Source: Zonotrichia leucophrys gambelii
Taxonomy: Eukaryota; Chordata; Aves; Passeriformes; Passerellidae
DNA: 64,000 nucleotides
Reading direction: 5' to 3'
NCBI RefSeq assembly: GCF_028769735.1
Contig: NC_088172.1
Span: forward strand, 62,217,075 to 62,281,074
In this document: positions 28,801-40,800 of the stretch, in pieces
Position numbering within the stretch: position 1 is the first letter of the stretch
How the letters are laid out: the number at the start of each line of letters is the position of its first letter
Made by a program: the position numbers and the translations under genes
The notes under the pieces: generated by a model
Seen by the model: only the letters and a program-made list of their open reading frames with translations
The model's database searches: none
Told to the model about the DNA's origin: nothing

Positions 28801-31800
28801 ATCAACTTCTAAAAAAATACCACAGCTAGTCTAGTGATTGCATGTAGGCTCACTTATTGATTTGAAAATGAATATATTTCTGTATGTGGTACATTCTAGA
28901 ACCATGCTTTTAAATTTTTATTTTTTTTTTAATATTTGATTAATTCCTCCCTGGCAATGAAAGCTTAACATTTATCTAATTTCAGGGAGACTTGTGATCT
29001 GCTTTTGAAACCATGCTGCACAGTAGCATTTAACTCCTCTTAGTATGTGCAATAGCTCTCAATTGCAGCTTTCTGCTTGTCACCTGCTGTGTCTTGTAAT
29101 GCAATCCAGCAGCTTTCCAGCAGGAATTCTTTTGGTGAAGTTTGTGGAAGAGAAAGAGTCACTGAAGTATTTTGTACAAGGGAGAGGGCAGAATGTACAG
29201 CAAGGATGTACCATGTTTGCAGGAGATAGCTTCAAGAGAAGTTTTCGGTGATGAACAAGAAACATTGAGATGTTTCTTTGCTGAAAGCTGTCATCAGGAG
29301 GGTGCAGTATTGCAGGCCTCACAGTTCACTCAGAGAAGTGTGCAGTGAAAGTGGCTTGAGCAGTTTGGTGTCACACTGCTGGGTTTGCCTTTCTGCCGTG
29401 CCAGGCACCAGTTTCCATGGCCTGCTCTCTGGGAGGGGTTGGGCTTGCCTGTGGCTCCTGTGGTGCTGCTCAGACCCTAAAGAGGAGCTGCATTGTTGCT
29501 TCTGCTCCAAAGATATACTAAAGATACACAATTGTTTCTTTGGATTTCTTTTGAAGATTGGAATAGCTTCTTCTTCATGGAAAGCTTCCTGCAACAAATG
29601 AAAAGCAGTAGGGGGATAAAGTTTGAGGGTGAAGCTTGTTAACTCTGAAATAGCTTATCCTAGATTAACTCTTGCTTTAGTAATCAGGTTTATAGCTCTG
29701 CAAACAAACATCATACTGCATTTAACCAGAAAAGCTGTGCCAAAGGGTAGATTTATACCTCAAATAGCTGCCTTTTTTCATTTGGCTTGGTTTTTTTTGT
29801 TATAATACCCTTTCCAATAGCTATGCCTCTTGATTTTTTTACCTTTTAAGCAGGTTATCTACTCTACTGTATCAACAAAGTAATCTTATCTTATTACTGA
29901 TAAATTTTGCATTAACTTTGTATTATGGTAATTTCATGAATAACGTAATGAAAATTCAGGTTTAATATGCGGAAGAATATGTATCTCAGCATTATTTCTT
30001 ATTAATGATATTATGTACAGATACTTTGTGTATAAGCACAGAGGACATTGTGCAAGTTTATTAGGTGAAAACAAGTTCAGGGATTAGTCTAAACCTTTAC
30101 AGCAGGTAACAATTAAGATTAGCAGTGGAAACCAAGTACTTTGGAGATCACTTCTATAACCAAATAGATTATCACTTACAAATTTAGAGCTGTAGAAATC
30201 TAAATTTGGTTAAAATTACTCTAAGGACTCAGTGATTGACTGCATTGTTCTAATTCTGCATGCATGTCTGGGTTGGTGGGGTTTTTGTTCACTTGTTTTT
30301 GTAAGTTCTGTGGGGAAGGGGGGAGTACAGTAACTTACTAGAATTGTAAAAGGGTCTGACAGTTGTTCCTTATGTCAAAGAGTGTGATTCAGTCTTATTC
30401 AAAGCCTCATAGCGTTGTCTAGTTTTAATGTGTACTTAAAGGCTTTTGAAAGGTGCAATGAGGAAATGTGCCTGCAGCATTTTCAGAAAATTGAGTTTAC
30501 ACAGGATCATCTCTTTCATCCTCTGACTCCAGTGGAGTTTGTTTTGCAAGGAAATTGAGAACTTGATTCAGGCAAAATTGTGGTGATGTTGCTTGATGTA
30601 AAGGCACTAGATGGGGTTATGGTGTAAGGTGTTTTCCAACCTCTGAATGGATTTCTGACTACTAAAATCTTGATGCTTCTAGAAAAGCAGTTGCTAAAGC
30701 CTGAAGAGCTTTTCTCCATCTTAAAGGAGCTAGGAGTTTGCACTTGTCAGTTTTAAATAGAGGATGATAATCATTGTCTTTTACCCTGATATTGCAAGCT
30801 GTATCTCAAGCATAATTTCAGTTAGAAAGTTGTCATTTCCTAAAGTAATTTTTTTGTAGAATACATTGAATTTTGGAACTTGGTCTGTTGAATTTTATTT
30901 GTCTTGAGGACCATATTTAGCCTGTGCTTTGTGATATGTAAGTCTATTTCCAAATCACTTGGAACTTTTGACTTTAGCTCCTAAAATGCTGCATAGGTGG
31001 TGACCTATGTAAGGTGCGGGGAAAAACTCAACTTTTGCCATTTAGTATCTTTGTATTTGGTGGAAAATTAGGACTGAAAGGCAAAAGTTGGGATACGAGA
31101 GAAGAGGCATTTACCTGGGATAGCTTAGGGCTACAGTCATTTGCTGCTGCTTGAGATTTTGTAGCAGCCAGAATTTTCCTGACTTTCAGGGAACAATGCA
31201 CATTATGAGATATCAGATGAGTGATGGAGAGGGGTTGCTTTTCTGTGTCACTTTCTGGCAATTGAATATATACATTTATTTATATAATTTTTTATTAAAT
31301 TCTTGATGCTTTTTGATTAGTGACTTGTATCCTGATTTAGCAAAACTGAAATAGCTTTTAAAATTGCAACAAATAATATGTTGTCTCAATGCTAGACTTG
31401 ATTAGTCTACTTCTTGAGTTTAAGAACCTATCATAATACTTGCACTTGAGGTGCTCTTCTCTCCCATGCAGATTACTTGTAAGTCTTCTCTTATAAAATT
31501 GCATTTCATAAATCCTGTTAGCTTTTGGTTTTGACACTGTGTATGATCACCTCTTTGCCATTTCCAGAAGTTTTCAGAAGAAGTCTCTAAGTCAGGTGGC
31601 AGCACTTGGAGAAACTTCTGTCCTTTTAGGATGAGGAGGAGAATAAGCTGTAGAGGCATGACAGACTGACATTTTGTCAGAATGCTGTTCTTATGTTTCT
31701 GGCAGCAGCCATCGGTTTCCCTGTAGGAGCAAGCATGACCTCGTGCATTCAGTAATTTCAGGAGGTCGTTGCTCCTGTGTTTTGGGGGATCTCACTTGCT

Positions 31801-34800
31801 CTCGTCTCAGGGTTGCCAATGAGAAATGAGCACAAAAGCTTTTAGAGAAGCACTGCTATTTACTGTTACTCTCTTGTTTTAGCTTTTTCTCTCTAAACTT
31901 TGCAATTGTAATATCTTTGCAGGTGGTTTGTCCAGATTGTAGTGATGATATTGCGGTGAAAAAAGACAATATTCTTGTTCGCTCTTTCAAGGATGGCAAA
32001 TTGTGAGTAGGAATGTTGAGTTTGATAATTGAGCAAAATTTGTACCTCAAGTGAAATGTAATATGAGATGTGTTGGTTAAAGTATTAATAACATCAGTAA
32101 GCTCAGTGAGTTCCTGCCAAGATTTTTCTAATGTTTAAAAAACTGTTAACAGCCTACATGGTGATGAAATTAGTCTTGAACTTTGTCATTATTACTAATG
32201 GGATGCATAAATCTATCTGTCTTAGTTTTACTTCCATTGTTAAAATTGTGGGAAACCCAGCAGTATTACATGACTTCAAGAGTGGCCTGAAACTCTTTCC
32301 TGCTGAGGTTGGAATAGAGCAGTGCTTTTCAGGGATGTGGCTGTAAGCTTATCCAGCTCCAGAAGGGTCAGTGGGGATGTGTGCAGGCCTGCACGTACAC
32401 CACGTGCACACACAGAAATCCTCTTTCTTGTTGGAAGGTACTAAGGCGTATGTTTATCTCAGTCTAGACTGCAACTGCATCTTATCGTGCTCCTTGCAAA
32501 GAGCTCTAATGCTACTCAAAGTAGGAAAAAGGATAGAAGAACATAGAAAACCAGACTGGTATTTGCAGCAAAATAAAGTTCTTTGTGTTCTTAAACTCAC
32601 AACAGAAGAATTCTTTTTCTAGGTTTTAGTTTTTATTTCAAAAGTTGCAGCTATTTATTGTGCTTGGTTCAGTTCAACACAATGTTTTGCAAGAAGGATA
32701 TTTAAATATTTAACAGTTTTGTTGTGGTTTAATTACTTACTAAGTCTATGGTATTGCTTTACCATTTGATAGTTTTTCAGGCATCAGTGCACATCACCCA
32801 AGGAACACACACAAGATGTGTGCACACAAGCACTTACCCACTCCCCTGTCCTCCAGAGCTGCAATTCAGATTTGCTTCCCTGGTTGTAGACAAAGTAGAA
32901 ATCAGAAAGTGCTTTGTTCTTTCAATTTGAAAGTCTTTAATTTCATATTGACAATATGTGCTAATGCTCACTTAAGCAAGATAGGGTTCTAAATTAATGT
33001 TAAATTAATGTGAGAGTTTAAAGTATTACGTATATGGGAGATTCCAGAAACTACCTGTTTGTGGAAGTAGCATGCTTTCTTTAACACGCAGTGCATGCAT
33101 ATAGTTTAATCAATTTAATGTAAAAATTTTGGGTTTAATCCAGTCACTAACACTGTACCAGAGTAACACTACAGAATTGTCAAGATATACTTTGTATGCC
33201 TCTTATGTGTGTTTAGTAAGTGTATTATAATGTTAATGGGAGCTTTGTATTGTATAGTTAGTTTACCTTTAAAACATTTTAAATGTTTTTAACACTTTCT
33301 AAATTCTCCAGTGTTTCTGTGCCAAGAAAAGATGTCCGGGAAATCAGTGAAACTTCACCAAAGCCTGACGCTTTGTTAAAACAAGGTAAAAATAACTTCC
33401 TGTGAGAAACACTTGTGTGTATTTCCTTAGTTACATGAATTGCTCTAAATCTATGGCAGATTGATGCATGTCTTAAAGATCCTAAAATATAGGATCTTTT
33501 GTTATAGAATAATGTATTGAAGGAGAATGCTTATGGAAAGTTGGAGGAACTTTTTTCAAACAAATAAAACCTTACTAAATAAAACCCCCTAAAACAACAC
33601 CCCACTTGCTCTGCACTGGCTTTAAGTGTAGACATGCCAAACATACACACATTGGCTCTATACAGTGTATTTTTCCTTTTGCTTTAGAACTTTATAGAAT
33701 TATTCTCACAGTAGTGCCCCTAATAGTTGTAAGTTGCCTTTATGAGCTTTGAAAATCTGGAATTGTGGGTACATTTGAAAGTTTAAGCTTGTGTGATGAA
33801 ACTCTTAGAGTTAGCTTGTGATAATTTCTTCCTTCTTGCCCTTTTTTTTTGATACATATAAACTGCAGTGTAAACCTCTTGGATGGGGGTTTCCTCAGTT
33901 AAATTTTCATATACACCCTATGCAGAAGATCCTTGTTTGTGTCTGTAGACACTAATAAGGTAAAAATATTAGTAATATCTCTGAGTGCCTTGATGTACAG
34001 AGAACACTAGGCCAGTTTGACTGGATAAGACAAATAAGGATGGACAACATGGAGTGGTTGTTAAGGATCTTCAGATATGGAGAGGAATTGTTAGTTAGCA
34101 GTCTTTCCTTCTCCTCTTACCTGTCACCTCTCATTACTGTTTTTTTAATTGAAATATTTGTGCAAACTTGATACTTCCTGCAGTGCTAACAAAGGCTGGT
34201 TCTTTTACAGCTTTTGACCAAGCACTTGAATTCCGTAAAACCAGAACTGTTCCTAGTAACTGGAAAACAGAGTTGAAAGAAGACAGCTCCAGCAGTGAAG
34301 CTGAAGAAGAGGAAGAAGATGAAAAAGAAAAAGAGGATAACAGCAGTGAGGAAGAGGCAAGTGAAGTTAGTAAAGGGCATAGTTACACAGCTGATAAAAA
34401 TTAGCAGAGACATACATATTTAAGCAGGCCTTTTTAACATTAGGGGACATATAACATGTTAACATAGGCAACACTGTTAACATAGGCATTATTGAGTAAC
34501 TGGCTCTTTCCCTGATCTGCTGAGGAACTGCTCCATTCCATGCTGTCTCTCTGGCTACCCTGTGTAATGAAGCAGAACTTTCAATCAAGGCATTAGCCCC
34601 CATGCACTCCACTTCCACCTTTCTTCTCTTTTTTGTCCTGCAAGTATGGAGTCTCCACCTCATGCTTGGTTTTCTGATCATCTGTTCTTTACCCCCAGCC
34701 TTCTGTCCAGAAAAAAAAAATCAAGACCAGGAAAGAATTTCATTTCACAGCTGGCTGAGAGGCTGAAAGAGAGGCTTTTGAGCCTTGTACTTCTCTGTAC

Positions 34801-37800
34801 CTTCCTGTGGTACTCTAAGTCTGTATCTGCCATAATCACTTTTTTCTCTCACTAGGGTTTGAGAGCTGTTCTCTTAATTTTCAAGCAAGTACCAGTAGTG
34901 CAGCAGACTTAATTTCCTATTAGTAGGGGAATTGTGAAGAAGAAACTGAACTGGTTTGGGTCTTAAATGGTTGTTAGGGTCCTTCCCTCAGTCCATCCTC
35001 TGTGGATACTGTGGCTCTGGCATACCAGAATATAGTATTTCATCTTCTTGTCATTCATTTCTTTAAAATATGTTGGGAGACTGTAAAAGTGTGAAGTTAT
35101 GACTTTGCCACCTGTCCATGCTTATAATTTCTTTCTGCCTCCTCCTTAAGCTCTCAGAAAATTATCCAGATCTGATGAAGGTTTGCAAGGGGCAGACAGT
35201 GCTCTGCTTAGTATTTTGAGAAGCAAGGAGTAGTTCCGTGGGCTCAGTACAATTTCTGAACTTTGTCAGCAGGTTCATGTCCAGCTATGAACATGATGCA
35301 TGTAGATAGGTTTGTATCTATGTAGAATGACACATCATCTTTATATAGTGATCATTCCTGCACTACTTTTAGGTGAAAAATAGAGAGCCTTTAGCTACAG
35401 CATTTGTAAACACTTGACCTTGTACTCTTTCAACACCTTCTCCTGAGCTCGTCTTAGTTGCATGTTTGTTTGTTTGAGATAATCTTTCCATGTGCTAGAC
35501 ATAGAGCTTTCATCTCAGACAAATATTTTGGAATCTACTGTATCACTCACCTCTTCTTTTCCAGTAAACAGTGATTTCAGCCATTTGTTGAACTAGGAAG
35601 TTTCTAAAACAGAAGCAATTTTTTTTTTTTTTTACTTTTTTCTTCTTTGTTCTCCTTGGTGGTCAGTGGCATGTGTGTCTCCTCTCCACCCATATTTGAG
35701 CAGTTTCTGCATCTTCTTCTCTTGTTTTTGTTATTTTGTGCCTGTATCCTCCTGGTTGTCAAGCAGCATCTCCTCCCAAACAGGACCTGTGGGCCTGCTC
35801 TTGGGACTTTAGCCAGCTGCAGGTTGTTTTACTGCTTCCCAGGACATGATGGCTTCTCCCAGGCCATCCTTGTGGTCCTACTACCTGTAAACCAGAACAA
35901 AACAGAAAACCCAAGCTCTTAAAGATGTCACCATGGACTTCAAAAATAGATATGTCTGTGCCATATACATGTTCACTCCATTCTGTATATACATACATAG
36001 ATGCTCTTCTGTATCTCATATCTATATACATGCTTCCATCCTATATAGATAGGAGTTGACATGCAACTCCTCTGTACTTATCTTCTGAGAAAAGTAGTTG
36101 CCTTGTTGGTTTCTTTTCCCCCTAATGGAAGAGACTGGAAAATGGCCTTCCTTTGCTTTCCAAAATCTGACGGTAGGTAAAAGAGATGTCAAAGACCTCT
36201 CTCCCAGTGCTGTACTATAGTACTGTGTGTGTTGCAAAAAACTTGTTGTTGTTTTCCTGGATTTTATTATCCTGTGTAGAAGCCACTTTGTTTTGACTTG
36301 TAGCATAGACAGATACATTAGGGACTGCAGAGTGACCAGCTAGCACTCTGGTTGTGTAACTTGAAAATAAGCAAATAGGACAGTGTGATATGCCTGCTTC
36401 AAAGCATTATCTAGGAAACCTTGTTGTCTGAGTGGATTGAGAGATTATTAACAGATACTTTTTGTAAAGTATAATACATACTGACTCTGTAGAGATTCTG
36501 AGAAAGTGTAAATGCTTTTCAGAGGTATGCAGGGTCCCAGGCTTTCCATGTTAGCACACTGCTGTAGAAAGTTACTTTGTTCTCTACTGGAAAAATAATT
36601 AAGGAGTATTTCTTGACTTGCCATTCTGGCACCTCTGTGAATTATCACATTAGAGATGTAGGATAGAGAAGGGTACCTTCAGGCATTGGATTGTATAGTA
36701 TGAAAGGAGTGTTTTATTCAGCCTCTTCATCACCTTTACCGTATTTCCCCCTGTATTTAAAAAGAAAACATTCCTTCCTCAAAATATTGTTGGGTTTCCT
36801 GAAGGTTTTGTTCAGTGACGCTTGTCACCCCTCCCCTAAATGTTCTGTGAGACTAATGTGTTATGACAAGTTTTTTCTTGCTGATGAGGAACATAAAAAA
36901 CCCAAGTAGCTGCTCATGATCTGTTTTCCATGATCTAGCAAATGCTTGTAAAAATCTGTTCCAAGTACCTGCTGTGGGAGTTGGAAAAAAAAAGAATTAA
37001 AAGAATTATGCAGTTTTGGAGTTTTATTCCCCAAGTAATTTGTTTTCCATGGCCTGTGGAATATGAATGTTCTTAACTAGGCTTTTATCTGAACTACATG
37101 CAGAGCTGCAGCACCACCTTGTACCTGTCAGAGAAGAATTGGGCTAGATGTGCCAATCTGTGGTGCCCCTGCCCTGTGAAAAGGCTCTCTAATATATTGG
37201 TTACAGTTCTCTACCCAGCCCATCAAAGCTGCCTGCTCTGAGCTCTGCTGGTACGCTGGATGTCAAATGCCCATCATGTAATGCCCCTTGCAGAGACTTT
37301 CCTCTTGCTTTGCCTTTGCAAGACTGGAGTATTTTCATTGCATTTCTGTTGGTAATTATACCTGAAGGGTAGCTGTTGTGGCATGTTGTGAATGCTGGTT
37401 CTTTATTTTTTTGCCTGTTTGCTGTGATGTCATCCAAGTGCGTTTATTGGGTAAGAGGAAGTGCAGAATAAGAAAAAACCCCTACTCCTTGATAACAGTT
37501 ACAGCCTTTCCTGACCTTATTTTCAGCTGTACATCTCTATATTAAATAGATTCAGTAGATGTTGGAGGGCTTGAGGTTTGTTTTTGTTTGTGTGTGTTTG
37601 TTTTTCCCAGTTCTGTTTAGTAATGATACTCTGTTTCAGTTGTTTTTTTCAACTGTCTTAGTGTGACTTTAAAGACAATATGTTTTTTCCCCTTGCTTCA
37701 GGGTAGGTGAAGCTTTAATATTTAGCACAAGGAGACTGTTGAAGAATGGAAATTCTAAACATGGAATGTAAATGCACCAAAGAAAAATAATTTACTTTAG

Positions 37801-40800
37801 ATTACTGAATAACTAGTTATTTTTGGAAACTCTACGGGTAGTATTAAACATTAATCAATTCATATTTGGTGTATTGTTTTGCAGTAGCTCAGTCATCAGA
37901 ATTTGAAATGTTAATATCTTATTGCTACTAGTTGTGGCAAGCCCCATTTCCAAAGAAATTATGAGGTGTTAGAAAGTAAGCCATAGTGCATTGTTATGAA
38001 ACTGCACTGTTTATTAATCTAAGTAAATCTAATACAAAGGTTTATTAGTGCAATGAACTGAACTTCCAAAATATCCATTGTTATTTCAGTTCTGGGATTG
38101 ATCCTGCTCAGCACGCGCCCAGCTGGTGCCCCATGGCAGTTCGCATGCAGTGCCATTGGCTGCGGTTTGCCAGTGCAGTGGATTAGAACTCCTAAGAAAG
38201 TGCAAGCACCATTTGCTCTTTGACTTCACCTCTGAAAGTGACGTAGTGTGTCCAGGAACCAAGGAGTCACTTAACTGCAGTAGAAATAGAGCTGACATTT
38301 CTGATAGAATCTCTTGGTCATTACTAGCGCTGTCTCCCAGACTTTCTGCATAAATGGACAAAATTGAGAACACCTCTTGATCTGTGGTGTCACTTACGAT
38401 ACTTCAGTGATCAGTCAGAAATCCAATCTCGATGTATGTTTACAGTCAATGTTTTATGTATTTTGAAACACTGTAGTTTATAAAACTTGGTTTCATGTGG
38501 CATAGCACTGAGAGCATGGATCTCTCTGTGCCATATCCTGTTGCTGACTACAGTAAAACAAGCTTAAACATTTAAACCTAAGTTATCACTGCCTTATGTT
38601 TCTTAATGAAGGAGTGTAACTCAGAATGGTGACAGTTTTCTTTCATGCATTGCTTTAAACAGGAGGAAATAGAACCATTTCCTGAAGAACGAGAGAACTT
38701 TCTTCAGCAATTGTACAAGTTCATGGAAGACAGAGGTAGGCATTTTAATGAGCAGTACTTTGAAAAATTGAGCCTGTAAACTGGTAGTGCTTTGCAGTAC
38801 AGTTTTGGAAACAGGGAAACTGTATTTATGCCTTCTGTCTTCCCTTCTATTTGGAAGATGAGTCTGTCACTTGACTCATCTCCTAAAATGCAGTCCCAGA
38901 TTTCTGCTTTCAGAAATAAATGGATATATATATACATATCTATCCTATTATGTTTTGCATATATTGTACTGTTTGCCATAGTGTACTTATAGTGTGTATA
39001 ATCAAACATTTAATACTTTCAATCATAATAATTTATATTCTCAGTTTAATAAATTTGAAATACTGACACATTCATCTTTTAGGTCATGGAAAAATACATT
39101 TACTTTGTGCTAATTTTCTTTTGTGAATCTTGATAACTTAAGTGCATGAACATTATCCATAGACTGAGATGTTTTTGAAAGCCAGTATCAGTCATTATGT
39201 TAAATCTTTACCAGGTTTTTATATATTGCAAGAAAAGGCAGGAGTGAGGGTATCTGTATTTAAATTACTATTATAACTGATTAAATTAGCATCTTCTTAT
39301 TGCCATATGAAATGAGTTAAACTGTTCACAAGAGATGACAATGTGGTAGCTACTGCTAGTACAGTAGCATAGGAAGTTTCAGCTCTTGAAGCATTATGGG
39401 TTTGCTCCTGTTGAGAGTTGGTTTGGGTTTTTCTAAATCAGTGAAAGGACTATTGCAGTTTCAGATGTAATTATTTCAGTGGAAGAAATAAAAATATGTA
39501 CAATATAGTTAGCAAGAAAATTTGCATAATTTCTGCATGTTCAGTAATGTATGGAAGAATGTATATATATGCATTAAATAACTTTATATATATGCATTAA
39601 ATAACATAACCCATTTTCCCTCTAGTTCAGTAAGACTGTAGAGTTTAATTTTAATGAAAAGAAAGTACCAGATGGAGGAGATGGAGGTTAAAATATTGTA
39701 TTTAATAATAGTGCATATGATGTGAATTTCATGTTATTCTCAAAAAAATATTTCAAAACACCCTAACAACTGTTTTTGTTACCCAGGGACTCCCATTAAC
39801 AAACGACCTGTATTAGGATATAGAAATTTGAATCTCTTCAAATTATTCAGACTTGTACACAAGCTTGGAGGATTTGATAACGTGAGTATTAGTATGATGA
39901 GTACTCCAGAGCCATAAAACCTGAGGATGCTGTTTATTATTGTGAAATAATTTAAATAACACAGGACCATTAGATGTATAAGTTTTCTACTATGACTGCA
40001 TAAGACACCTTGTAGCTCTAAAAGCCATGTTTTAACATGAACCAGAACTGGTTAGAAGCTAAACAAATTACACATCTACTCAGTATGTTTAATTATTGCT
40101 GCAAAAAAATCAGCCAGCACATGTGTTTTTGGAATACTTCAAGAAACATTTGTCTGATAAAGTTGTTACTGCCATGTGAAAGGAGTCACTGCTCAGTAAA
40201 ATCTGAAATACAACCAATTTAGTGTCCTGATGTGAGGCCCTTCATTTCTATTTATTCTGGGCAGTGTAAAGAAGAATTTGAGACTGGTCTTGGGAGGAGT
40301 AATTGAAATACATTGAATTCATGGCCAAGCAGATTCTGTTTGTGCTTTGAACTGCTTCCCATGAATGTAGCCTGCCAGCTGAGGAGGTCTGTTTGTGCAG
40401 TGATGCCTTTCTGACAGGCAGGACAGGATGTGGTACTGGCTATTGCAGTACATCTGCTTTACCTTCACAGATGGTTAGAAATGGGCACGTCACGGGTCTT
40501 TGTCACCAAAGGGCATGCTAAGGACATAATGACAGACTGGTAGGCACTGTGGCTGGTGCAGCACTACCAGGGCTGAGTATTGCTAATGCTTTGACTTCTT
40601 TTTTTCTTTCCAATTTAATTAAAATTCTAGCTCTGATGCTTAAGAATTACTTTAAATATAAAATAAAAAGAAAATATGATGTACTGATTTTTCTGATAGC
40701 TAGATTTTCTTTCCTCTGTTTTATTGCCACCTGGAGAGGAAAGCCTGCTGTGGCTTGTTGCATTGCAGAAATGCTAAATTGCTTAAAGTGATTACATTAG

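Noticed and set aside
30590..30660. CR1-like patch (ACTAGATG ... GTAAGGTG ... TTCCAACCTCTGAATGG)
   Set aside because: Only a few words match the CR1 end and the order is loose. Too weak to annotate.
34357..34406. Extension of the exon to the stop at about 34404 as the normal coding sequence
   Set aside because: It would delete the ARID and chromo-barrel domains. The next exon joins in frame at 34356. It may exist as a rare retained-intron product.
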